Translations under genes and position numbers: made by a program
In this document: piece after piece, positions 1-7,112 of the stretch
Layout: each line of letters starts with the position of its first letter
Numbering within the stretch: position 1 is the stretch's first letter
NCBI GenBank assembly: GCA_012512545.1
Contig: JAAZDZ010000336.1
Location: forward strand, 1 to 11,471
Source of the DNA: Alcaligenaceae bacterium
GTDB taxonomy: Bacteria; Pseudomonadota; Gammaproteobacteria; Burkholderiales; Burkholderiaceae_B
Direction of reading: 5' to 3'
Length of the DNA: 11,471 bases
Notes under the pieces: generated by a model
What the model was told of the DNA's origin: nothing
Seen by the model: the letters and a program-made list of their open reading frames with translations, nothing else
The model's database searches: none

Positions 1-122
1 ATTTCGTATGTAAATCCTTGAGTTCTGATGGAAACAGCTGGTAAGACCAAGATGCAGCGTGGCCCAAATTCTGGTAAAAACCCTTATATATGATTCTGAA
101 AAATCGAATGCCGGTTTCAAAT

Positions 123-1223
123 ATGACAAGCTTGTTTGACCCCGTTCAAATGGGGGCGGTCGCTTTGCGCAACCGTATCGTGATGGCGCCACTGACGCGC
201 ACTCGCGCCAGCGACGGACGAATTCCAAACGACCTCATGCGGCTATATTACAGCCAACGCGCGAGCGCGGGGCTGATTCTGAGCGAAGCGACTTCGGTGT
301 CGCCGCAGGGCGTGGGTTACCACAACACTCCAGGTATCTGGTCTTCTGCGCAGGTCGATGGCTGGCGCAAAATTACCAGCGCCATACACGACAAAGGCGG
401 GAAAATATTCCTGCAGTTGTGGCATGTGGGCCGGGTGTCCGATCCGGAACACCTGAACGGTGAAATCCCGGTTGCGCCCAGCGCGATCGCCTGCGAAGGC
501 CATGTCAGTCTGCTGCGGCCCAAGCGCAGCTACGTAACGCCGCGGGCGCTGCATACGGAAGAAATCCCCAGTGTTATACAGGATTTCACCGATGCAGCCG
601 GTCATGCGCGCGACGCGGGTTTTGATGGGGTTGAAATCCATGCGGCCAATGGGTATCTCATTGACCAGTTCCTGCAGGACAGCACGAACAAGCGTCAGGA
701 CGATTACGGCGGCAGCGTGGAAAATCGCGCACGCTTCCTGATGGAAATCGTTGATGCCTGCACCGGTGTCTGGGGGGCAGGGCGCATCGGCGTGCATTTG
801 TCGCCTTATGGCACGTCGCACGATATTCACGACTCCAACCCGGAAGCGCTGTTCGGCCATGTGGCGCAGGAACTTGGTCGGCGCGGGGTGGGTTTTCTGT
901 TTGTGCGCGAAGCGCCTGGCCGCGAACACCTGACAGCTGAACTGCGTCAGAAGTTTGGCGGTTTCGTCATTACCAATCAGGAATACACCCTGGAACGCGC
1001 TCAGCAGGCGCTCAGCGAGCGGCGGGCCGATGCCGTGGCTTTCGGGCGGCTTTTCATTTCCAATCCCGACCTGGTGCGGCGTTTGAAAAATGGCACTGAA
1101 CTGCGCGATTGGGATGCTTCCACGTTCTACGGCAATGGTTCTGCGGGGTATGTCGATTATTCCTGCAGCGCTTGCACTGATGCGCCCGCGCCTGATACGC
1201 CCGCGCTGAACGAAGCCGGGTAA
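123..1223 (+). CDS. Old Yellow Enzyme family alkene reductase (NADH:flavin oxidoreductase, NemA-like)
   Basis: FMN-dependent cytosolic ene-reductase of the Old Yellow Enzyme family, which reduces activated C=C bonds (enones, N-ethylmaleimide, nitro-compounds) with NAD(P)H. The N-terminus shows the family's first beta strand (LFDPVQ...NRIVMAPLTR). The substrate-anchoring motif HAANGYL gives His173, Asn176 and Tyr178, the His/Asn pair of yeast OYE1 rather than the His/His pair of E. coli NemA. It is followed by the conserved DDYGGSVENR segment. The phosphate-site strand AFGRLFISNPDLVRRL lies near the C-terminus, and the family ending STFYGNGSAGYVDY is followed by about 18 extra residues including CSAC. 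I chose ATG 123 (MTSLFDP) over in-frame ATGs at 90 and 108 because family members start just before this strand. None of the three has a clear Shine-Dalgarno sequence. At 366 aa the length is typical. The physiological substrate is unknown. It is a single gene, terminated at 1247-1297. Confidence 0.93.
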   Translation: MTSLFDPVQMGAVALRNRIVMAPLTRTRASDGRIPNDLMRLYYSQRASAGLILSEATSVSPQGVGYHNTPGIWSSAQVDGWRKITSAIHDKGGKIFLQLWHVGRVSDPEHLNGEIPVAPSAIACEGHVSLLRPKRSYVTPRALHTEEIPSVIQDFTDAAGHARDAGFDGVEIHAANGYLIDQFLQDSTNKRQDDYGGSVENRARFLMEIVDACTGVWGAGRIGVHLSPYGTSHDIHDSNPEALFGHVAQELGRRGVGFLFVREAPGREHLTAELRQKFGGFVITNQEYTLERAQQALSERRADAVAFGRLFISNPDLVRRLKNGTELRDWDASTFYGNGSAGYVDYSCSACTDAPAPDTPALNEAG

Positions 1224-1246
1224 CTGTCGGAGCGGGCATGACAGCC

Positions 1247-1297
1247 ATGAAAAACGGCAGGGAGCGCCACATTGAGCCGCTTCCTGCCGTTTTTCAT
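1247..1297. terminator. Bidirectional Rho-independent terminator between convergent genes
   Basis: A 20-bp inverted repeat pairs 1247-1266 with 1278-1297 and leaves an 11-nt loop. Fifteen outer pairs are perfect (arm ATGAAAAACGGCAGG), followed by one G-T wobble and four more pairs. The A5 and T5 tracts in the arms give a T-run after the GC core on both strands. It lies 23 bp after the alkene reductase stop and 25 bp after the yqeY stop, so it can end both transcripts. Confidence 0.9.
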
Positions 1298-1322
1298 ATT
1301 TGCGCTCGGGGGCGCACGGGCC

Positions 1323-1781
1323 TCACATGATGCGGGCTTTCACTTGGGCAGATACAGCGGCCATGTCGGCGCGCCCTGCCAGGCGGGTTTTGAGCAGCCC
1401 CATGACTTTGCCCATGGCTGCCGGGCCAGCCACACCTTGGGCTTTGACTTCTTCCAGGGCGGCTGTAATGGCGGCATCGACTTCTGCGGGCTCAGCAGCC
1501 TGAGGCAGGAATTCCTGCAGAACGACGATTTCGGCTTTTTCCTGTTCGGCGGTTTCGGTGCGGCCCGCCTGTTCGTAGGCGCTAATGGATTCACGGCGCT
1601 GCTTGACCTGCTTTTCAAGAATGGCGGTGATGTCCGCATCGGTGAGTTCGGTGCGGTCGTCCACTTCCTTTTGCTTGATAGCGGCCTGAATAAGACGCAG
1701 AGTGCCAAGGCGGGTGCTGTCGCGGGCGCGCATGGCGTCTTTGACTGCATCGGAGAGTCGGGTCTTGAGCGTGCTGCCCAT
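1323..1781 (-). CDS. yqeY: GatB/YqeY domain protein
   Basis: Small cytosolic protein of the YqeY family, related to the C-terminal tRNA-binding domain of GatB, a subunit of Asp/Glu-tRNA amidotransferase. Its exact role is not established. At 152 aa it is close to the usual ~148 aa. Family hallmarks are LKTRLSDAVKDAMRARD at the N-terminus, TLRLIQAAIKQKEVDDR around residues 28-43, EKQVKQRRESISAYEQAGR around 56-74, and GKVMGLLKTRLAGRADM around 124-140. ATG 1781 is chosen over the upstream in-frame GTG at 1811 because AGGAAG lies six nucleotides before it on the minus strand and because homologues start at this point. It begins 35 nt after dnaE2 with no terminator between them, so it is probably the last gene of the imuA-imuB-dnaE2 transcript, although a promoter inside dnaE2 cannot be excluded. 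The terminator at 1247-1297 follows it. Confidence 0.93.
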   Translation of the reverse strand: MGSTLKTRLSDAVKDAMRARDSTRLGTLRLIQAAIKQKEVDDRTELTDADITAILEKQVKQRRESISAYEQAGRTETAEQEKAEIVVLQEFLPQAAEPAEVDAAITAALEEVKAQGVAGPAAMGKVMGLLKTRLAGRADMAAVSAQVKARIM

Positions 1782-1816
1782 GGTGGTCTTCCTGTCTGGC
1801 TTCCAAAACACCGATT

Positions 1817-4800
1817 TTAGTGGAAGTCCCGGCTGGATGTGCGCAGGGCGCCGAGCAGGTGGGACAGATCAACCAGGCGATGGGCAACCAGGTGGCAGAC
1901 GGATTGTTGCCGTTGCCAGACGCCATACACGCCCAATAGCTGGGCACCGATCAGTTCGGCATGCTGCCTGTCGGCCAGTTCCGGGCGCACAATGACATTG
2001 ATATGGCCGCTTTCGTCTTCCAGCGTGACAAACACCACTCCCTTGGCGGTGCCCGGGCGCTGGCGCGTGGTGACCAGGCCGCAGGCCCGGGCCAGACGCC
2101 GGTTGGGCCAGTCCGCCAGCAGCCTCGCAGCGGGAACGAATTGCTGGCGCTGCAGCCGGGTGCGCAGCAAAGCCAGTGGGTGGCAGCCCAGGGTGAGGCC
2201 GGTTTTCTGGTAATCGCTGACAATGTGTTCGCCTTCGGACATGGAGGGCAACAGGGGCTGTTGCGCTTCCGTGATGGGGGCGCCACGCAGCAGGCCGTTT
2301 GGCGTTTGCAGGGCGGATTGCCATTGCGCCTGCCGCCGTTCGCCGCTGAGGGTTCGCAGGGCGTTGGCAGCGGCCAGCGCATTCATTTCGCGCCTGTCCA
2401 GACGGGCCCGGGCGGCAAGATCCTGAGCCGAGGCAAAGGGCGATTCTCGCCGGGCTTGCTCAATACGCCGCCCGGCCTGTTCAGAAAGCCCCGTTATTTG
2501 ATTGAACCCCAGGCGCACGGCGGCTGAGTGCGGGTGAACTGGCCGGGCCTGTGAAGCGGCATCGGGCAAGCTTAGGGGTGGGGCTGCAACCTCAAAGACA
2601 GCGGGTTCCAGCGTGGCTTCCCAATGGCTGTGCTGGATATCCACCGACCGCACTTCCACCCCCTGGCGCCGGATCGCCTGCACCAATTGGCTGGGGGCGT
2701 AAAAACCCATAGGTTGGGAATTCAGCAAAGCGGCCAGAAAGGCGGCGGGTTCATGGCATTTGAACCAGGCGCTGTAATAGGCAAGCTTGGCAAAGCTGGC
2801 TGAATGGCTTTCAGGAAAGCCGTACTCGCCGAAACCTTCCAGCTGTTTGAAAATCTGTTCGGCAAAATCTTCCTGGTAACCGTTTTTTTTCATGCCTTCA
2901 AGCAGCCGTTGGCGAAAACGCTCGACACTGCCACGACGGCGCCAGGCGGCCATGGCGCGGCGTAGTTCGTCGGCTTCGTCTGCGCTGAAATCAGCGGCCA
3001 CCATGGCTATTTGCATGGCTTGTTCCTGAAAAATAGGCACGCCCAGCGTGCGTTCCAGCACTTTCTGCAATTTTGGGTAGGGGGTGCCGATTCTTTCCAG
3101 CCCTTGGCGGCGGCGCAGATAGGGGTGAACCATGCCGCCTTGAATGGGGCCGGGCCTGACAATGGCCACCTGGATGACCAGGTCGTAGAACTTGCGCGGC
3201 TGCAGACGCGGCAGCATGCTCATCTGAGCGCGGGATTCGATCTGGAAAACGCCAATGGTTTCGGCCCGGCTGATCATCTCGAAAGTGGCTGCGTCGTCGT
3301 TGGGGATATCTTGCAGGCCGAAGGGGCGGCCTCGCAGATCGCTGACAAAGCGCAGACAGCGCTGCAGGACGCTGAGCATGCCCAGAGCCAGGATATCGAC
3401 CTTGAGCAGGCCCATGGCGTCGAGATCGTCCTTGTCCCATTGCACAATGCTGCGTTCGGGCATGGCGGCATTTTCAATCGGCACCAGCCGCGAAAGCTTG
3501 CCGCGCGCGATGACAAAGCCTCCGGGATGCTGGGAAAGGTGGCGCGGGAAACCTTTCAGGGTTTCGGTCAGGGTTGCCCAGAGGCGGGCCTGACGCTCGG
3601 AAAGGGGCAGGTTCTGGCTCTGGATTTTTTCAAGAATGTCTTTTTTGCCGCTCCAGTAATGGAAAGACCTGGCTACCTGATCGACCTGCCCGGGCGCCAC
3701 GCCCAGCGCCTTGCCCGCATCACGCAAGGCGCTGCGATGCCGGTATCTGATGGCGACTGCGGTCAGGGCAGAGCGGTCGCGGCCATAGCGCTGGTAGATG
3801 TGCTGAATGACTTCTTCGCGGCGCTGGTGCTCGAAGTCCACGTCGATATCGGGGGGCTCGTTGCGGGCGCGGCTGATGAAGCGGGCGAACAGGCTGTTGC
3901 CGCTGCTGGGATCGACTTCGGTGATGCCCAGGCAATAACAGACGGCGGAATTGGCGGCGGAACCGCGCCCCTGGCAGAGAATGCCGCGCTGGCGGGCGAA
4001 TTTGACGATGTCATAAACAGTCAGGAAGTAGGGCTCGTAGGCCAGTTCGGCAATGATGGACAGCTCGGTTTCGACTTGTGCCATGACAGCAGCGGGAATG
4101 CCCCCGGGGTAGCGGCGTCTGGCTCCGGCCAGGGTTTCGCGCCGCAGGTATTGAGCGGGATTCAGACCAGGGGGCACGATTTCTTCCGGGTACTGATACT
4201 GAAAGCGGATTTCATCCAGAGAAAACCGGCAAAGCTGGCTGATTCTGAGGGTTTCCTGTAACCATTCGGCAGGGTACATATTGGCCAGCCGCAGGCGGCT
4301 GCGCAGATGGCGTTCGGCATTGGGATGCAGGTGCTCAATGATGTCGGCGACAGGCTGGTTGCGGCGAATCGCTGCCAGTGTGTCGTGCAGGGGTTGGCGC
4401 GAGCGGCGATGCATTTCCACGCCGCCCAGGGCGACCAGGGGAATGCCATGGCGTTCGCCCGCTGCTTGCAAAGTGGCCTGGTGACGGGCGTCGGCCGAAC
4501 CGTAATGCAGGGTGGCGCCTATCCAGAGGCGCTGGGAAAACACCCTGGAAAGGTTTTGAAGGCGGGTGTCCAGCGCTGCGGCCAGCGGGTCGTATTCCGG
4601 CTTGAAGATCACCAGACAATCGGGCAGGCCACGCAGATGGACAAACCCGGCGGGCGGGTCGGCGATGTCAGCCAGGCTCAGGCGATACTCCCCTTTTGGG
4701 CTGCGGCGTCGTGCCAGAGTGATGATTTCCGACAAATTCCCATAGCCGTTCAGGTTGCAGGCCAGGGCGATGACCTGCAGACCTTCCTCAAGCCGGAAGC

Positions 4801-5020
4801 GGCTGGCGGTGATGAAGCGCAGCGGGTGGTGCCGGGCCTCCTGGTGAGCTCGCACAACCCCGGCCAACGAGCATTCGTCGGCCAGAGCCAGCGCCTGATA
4901 ACCCAATCCTGCGGCGCGTTGGATGAGTTCTTCAGGGTGTGAGGCGCCGGTCAGAAAGCTGAAGTTGGAAATGCAGTCCAGCTCGGCATAAGCGCTTAAA
5001 AAGGACGACGACGGTTTCAT
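1817..5020 (-). CDS. dnaE2: Error-prone DNA polymerase III alpha-like subunit DnaE2 (ImuC)
   Basis: C-family DNA polymerase that performs mutagenic translesion synthesis together with ImuA and ImuB. At 1067 aa it has the usual DnaE2 length. An N-terminal PHP domain (about 10-240) opens with YAELDCISNFSFLTGASHPE and contains LADECSLAGV; an Asp (15) stands where I recall a His in many DnaE2 proteins. The palm motif PDIDVDF at 390-396 gives the probable metal ligands Asp393 and Asp395, and KVDILAL supplies the third, Asp542, as in E. coli DnaE (401, 403, 555). VRPGPIQGG at 621-629 is a conserved polymerase segment. A helix-hairpin-helix region (NQITGLSEQAGRRIEQAR) and a C-terminal OB fold (VVFVTLEDESGHINVIVRPE) follow. 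The protein lacks the long C-terminal tail of replicative DnaE. ATG 5020 has no good Shine-Dalgarno sequence and lies 27 nt after the imuB stop, in the same frame, so translational coupling is likely. An A8 run occurs at 2883-2890. Confidence 0.97.
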   Translation of the reverse strand: MKPSSSFLSAYAELDCISNFSFLTGASHPEELIQRAAGLGYQALALADECSLAGVVRAHQEARHHPLRFITASRFRLEEGLQVIALACNLNGYGNLSEIITLARRRSPKGEYRLSLADIADPPAGFVHLRGLPDCLVIFKPEYDPLAAALDTRLQNLSRVFSQRLWIGATLHYGSADARHQATLQAAGERHGIPLVALGGVEMHRRSRQPLHDTLAAIRRNQPVADIIEHLHPNAERHLRSRLRLANMYPAEWLQETLRISQLCRFSLDEIRFQYQYPEEIVPPGLNPAQYLRRETLAGARRRYPGGIPAAVMAQVETELSIIAELAYEPYFLTVYDIVKFARQRGILCQGRGSAANSAVCYCLGITEVDPSSGNSLFARFISRARNEPPDIDVDFEHQRREEVIQHIYQRYGRDRSALTAVAIRYRHRSALRDAGKALGVAPGQVDQVARSFHYWSGKKDILEKIQSQNLPLSERQARLWATLTETLKGFPRHLSQHPGGFVIARGKLSRLVPIENAAMPERSIVQWDKDDLDAMGLLKVDILALGMLSVLQRCLRFVSDLRGRPFGLQDIPNDDAATFEMISRAETIGVFQIESRAQMSMLPRLQPRKFYDLVIQVAIVRPGPIQGGMVHPYLRRRQGLERIGTPYPKLQKVLERTLGVPIFQEQAMQIAMVAADFSADEADELRRAMAAWRRRGSVERFRQRLLEGMKKNGYQEDFAEQIFKQLEGFGEYGFPESHSASFAKLAYYSAWFKCHEPAAFLAALLNSQPMGFYAPSQLVQAIRRQGVEVRSVDIQHSHWEATLEPAVFEVAAPPLSLPDAASQARPVHPHSAAVRLGFNQITGLSEQAGRRIEQARRESPFASAQDLAARARLDRREMNALAAANALRTLSGERRQAQWQSALQTPNGLLRGAPITEAQQPLLPSMSEGEHIVSDYQKTGLTLGCHPLALLRTRLQRQQFVPAARLLADWPNRRLARACGLVTTRQRPGTAKGVVFVTLEDESGHINVIVRPELADRQHAELIGAQLLGVYGVWQRQQSVCHLVAHRLVDLSHLLGALRTSSRDFH

Positions 5021-5047
5021 GAGAGCGGGGTGGCGCGCCCGGGTGCT

Positions 5048-6349
5048 TCAGGCGAACAGGCCGTGCAGAAACCAGCTTTCGCCGGTTTCGCGTTCGCGAT
5101 AAAGCCAGTAGCGGGCGCCTTCAGGGTCTTCGGCCACGAAATAATCTCGGCGTTGATGAGGGCCGGAATACCAGCCGGTTTCAATGCGTTCAGGGCCTTG
5201 CACCAGGCGCAGCGGACGCCCCTGGTGGATGGGCCGATGCTGGCGGACCACAAGAGGCCGGGGCTGGGACAGCAGCCAGAAGGGGCGCGGGCGCTCGCCC
5301 ACCGTGGAAGGCAGGGATTGAGAAGCGGGCGGGGCGGGGTCTGCCGCCCAGGTATTGGCCTGTTCTGGCAGGTGGTGAGCCAGGGGGCGCGGACGCTGTA
5401 TGCCGTTGCGGCCCAGGCGGGCGGCCAGCAGATCCAGCAGGCGCTGTTCTTCCTGAACATATTGGGAGGGATCGGGAAACAATGTATCGCTGGCCGGGGC
5501 GCGCGGCTGGGAAGGCCCGGCGATGAGTTCCAGGCGAATGGCGGGGCGCGGCAAAATGCAATGCTGCAGACGTTCTTTCAGCACCCGGTTGAAGTCTTCC
5601 ATGCGCCAGGTGGCGGCGGAAAAGCGCAGAGCAAGAGTTGTGGGAGCGCATGCAAGCCGGCCTTTTTCGTGATGCAGGATAAGCTGGAAATCGTGCAAGG
5701 CTTCTTGACGATGTTGCAGCCAGCCGCACAGGGCCAGCAGCAAAGGTTGAGTGGCGGCCAGAAGGGCGGCGGCCTGGCGCAGATGGAAATCCGGTTCGAG
5801 CGACTGGCGAAAGCGCGCGGGCGGGACAAACCAGGAGAAAGTTTCGGGTTCTTGGGCGTAGGCGGTATCCAGGGCATGCAATAAAGCAGGGCTGCTGCGC
5901 TGCCGCAAGCCCTGACGGGGGAGTTTGCGTAAATCGCCCAGGTTTTGGCAACCGATGTTTTCCAGCCATTGGCGGTGCGGCCAGGCTTCGGGCAGGCTGT
6001 GCGCAGGCAGAGGTGCCAGCCTGCGGGCCAGGCGGCAGGGGCGCACAACCCGTTTGTGAATGGCTTGCGGCGAGCCTGCCAGCAGCCAGGCGCCGCTGGC
6101 CGAAGGCGCCATGCCAATTTGAATAGACGGTGCCAGATACTGTGCCGCACGGCGGACGCGGCGCCATAATGAACGCACGCCGCCAAACAGAGAAAGGCTG
6201 GCAGACACTTCCACAACGATGGAGTCTGACCGGAAGCGGGCGACTCGCGGGCTGTAGCGCAGCATGGCCAATGCCAGGCGCTGCAGAATGAGCCCTGGGC
6301 TTTCGGTTCGGGAAGCTTCAGGCCATTTCAGGCAGATCCACAACAGCAT
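5048..6349 (-). CDS. imuB: ImuB, catalytically inactive Y-family polymerase-like mutagenesis protein (short N-terminus)
   Basis: ImuB is the scaffold of the SOS mutasome. It is a Y-family polymerase homologue without catalytic acidic residues that binds the beta clamp and recruits DnaE2 and ImuA. Visible landmarks, numbered from ATG 6349 (433 aa): MLLWICLKWP at the start; RYSPRVARF...EVSASLSLFGG around 31-57, where active Y-family enzymes carry their catalytic Ser-Asp-Glu; an HhH-like LENIGCQNLGDLRKLP around 129-143; and SDTLFPDP around 287-294, a plausible clamp-binding motif. The C-terminal ImuB signature is GPERIETGWYSGPHQRRDYFV, ending WFLHGLFA. From memory, family members have roughly 70-80 more residues between the LW.CL..P start and the RYSP region, so this copy seems internally shortened. 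ATG 6349 overlaps imuA by 32 nt. The open frame extends to a TTG at 6388, but family proteins begin with the MLLW-type strand. Confidence 0.9.
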   Translation of the reverse strand: MLLWICLKWPEASRTESPGLILQRLALAMLRYSPRVARFRSDSIVVEVSASLSLFGGVRSLWRRVRRAAQYLAPSIQIGMAPSASGAWLLAGSPQAIHKRVVRPCRLARRLAPLPAHSLPEAWPHRQWLENIGCQNLGDLRKLPRQGLRQRSSPALLHALDTAYAQEPETFSWFVPPARFRQSLEPDFHLRQAAALLAATQPLLLALCGWLQHRQEALHDFQLILHHEKGRLACAPTTLALRFSAATWRMEDFNRVLKERLQHCILPRPAIRLELIAGPSQPRAPASDTLFPDPSQYVQEEQRLLDLLAARLGRNGIQRPRPLAHHLPEQANTWAADPAPPASQSLPSTVGERPRPFWLLSQPRPLVVRQHRPIHQGRPLRLVQGPERIETGWYSGPHQRRDYFVAEDPEGARYWLYRERETGESWFLHGLFA

Positions 6350-7016
6350 GCTGGCAGGCCGCCTTACGATGAGAGGCGTACAGTTCAAGAGTGAGAGGCG
6401 CCGGGCAGGCCGCGCCCTGGCGTTTGAGAATATGCAGCTTCAGGCCCTGGCGAACCGGCTGGATGGCCAGCCGCAGAGCAGCCGTACTGGTGTGCCCGAT
6501 CACCGCCGTCGGGCGCAGCATAATGCACAAGGTATCGCTTTGCCGGGCCAGCAATTGCAGGCGGCGCAGGCTGGCGCTGCGTATGGGGTGGGCCCAGCAG
6601 AATACGGCTGCGCAGCTGTTATGCCTGAGAATCTGTTCGGTTGCCCATAAGGCATCGGCAGTGCAGGAAGGCTGCAGCCAGAGCAGGCGTTCGGGCGCCA
6701 GCTGCCAGTTGGCCCAGGCTTGGATGCAGGGGGGATGGGGCGGTTGCACCAGGGCGACGCTGCGTTCAGGGGCCTGGTGTGCAAGGGCGGGGCGGAACAA
6801 TTGCAGTTCGCCACAGCCGGGTTGGTTCGGCATGACTTCAATCAGTTGCCCCAAGGGCCAGCCCCGGCCCGGCAGGGCATTATCGAGGATGGGATAACCT
6901 GTAGGCACGGTGGGGCCTGCCGGGCGGGCGACCTGGGTGGCTCGCCACAAGGCGGGGTGGATGTGTTCAGGGTGCCGAAGCAGAAAATCGGAACGTGCCA
7001 TGCGAAATACAAGCAT
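6318..7016 (-). CDS. imuA: ImuA, SOS-induced translesion synthesis protein (RecA/SulA-like)
   Basis: First gene of the imuA-imuB-dnaE2 cassette. ImuA is a RecA-like protein that works with ImuB and DnaE2 in induced mutagenesis and binds RecA in some species. Family signatures are HPALWRATQVAR at 20-31, TGYPILDNALPGRGWPLGQL at 39-58, PGCGELQLFRPAL at 66-78 (the position of the RecA Walker A loop, here without a proper GKT), and LRRLQLLARQSDTLCIMLRP in the core. The C-terminus LTLELY...VDLPEMA is typical. At 232 aa it is near the usual 220-260. Two starts are possible: ATG 7016 (used here) and ATG 7001 (MARSDF). Neither has a clear Shine-Dalgarno sequence. With the predicted promoter, the 5' leader would be only about 10 or 25 nt. 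The stop at 6318 lies inside the start of imuB. A LexA operator overlaps the promoter immediately upstream. Confidence 0.92.
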   Translation of the reverse strand: MLVFRMARSDFLLRHPEHIHPALWRATQVARPAGPTVPTGYPILDNALPGRGWPLGQLIEVMPNQPGCGELQLFRPALAHQAPERSVALVQPPHPPCIQAWANWQLAPERLLWLQPSCTADALWATEQILRHNSCAAVFCWAHPIRSASLRRLQLLARQSDTLCIMLRPTAVIGHTSTAALRLAIQPVRQGLKLHILKRQGAACPAPLTLELYASHRKAACQHAVVDLPEMA

Positions 7017-7025
7017 TGATTATCA

Positions 7026-7041
7026 CTGTATGAATATACAG
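7026..7041 (-). promoter_or_regulatory. LexA operator (SOS box) of the imuA operon
   Basis: CTGTATGAATATACAG matches the CTGT-N8-ACAG LexA consensus perfectly, and the flanks continue the TA-CTGT...ACAG-TA pattern on one side. It sits 10 nt upstream of the imuA ATG at 7016 and overlaps the predicted -10 element. A repressor bound here would block the operon until RecA-stimulated LexA cleavage. It is also 72 bp upstream of the divergent esterase gene. Confidence 0.93.
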
Positions 7042-7062
7042 TAACTATACCTGATCGGACAA
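7033..7062 (-). promoter_or_regulatory. Probable sigma-70 promoter of the imuA-imuB-dnaE2-yqeY operon
   Basis: Read on the minus strand, TTGTCC (7057-7062, four of six matches to TTGACA) is followed by an 18-nt spacer and TATATT (7033-7038, five of six matches to TATAAT). The -10 lies inside the LexA box, as is common for tightly repressed SOS genes. The transcription start would be near 7026. A nearby GATAAT at 7018-7023 is an alternative -10 with a poor -35. Confidence 0.55.
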
Positions 7063-7112
7063 ATAGCCAGCCCACAGTAAAATGAACGCAGCGATTTCTG
7101 ATTTTCCTCTCT

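Noticed and set aside
1..122. Possible tail of an upstream gene or promoter for the alkene reductase
   Set aside because: Only a 13-codon open fragment reaching the window edge and poor -35/-10 matches (for example TATATA at 85-90 with no -35). Nothing can be assigned.
243..929. Open frame on the minus strand opposite the alkene reductase
   Set aside because: It is a shadow of the reductase gene with no recognisable motif.
3011..4261. Long open frame (416 codons) on the plus strand opposite dnaE2
   Set aside because: It lies fully antisense to a well-supported polymerase gene, its translation matches no family I know, and GC-rich codon bias commonly opens such mirror frames.
5030..5884. Plus-strand open frame opposite imuB
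   Set aside because: It is antisense to imuB and has low-complexity, GC-driven composition with no domain signature.
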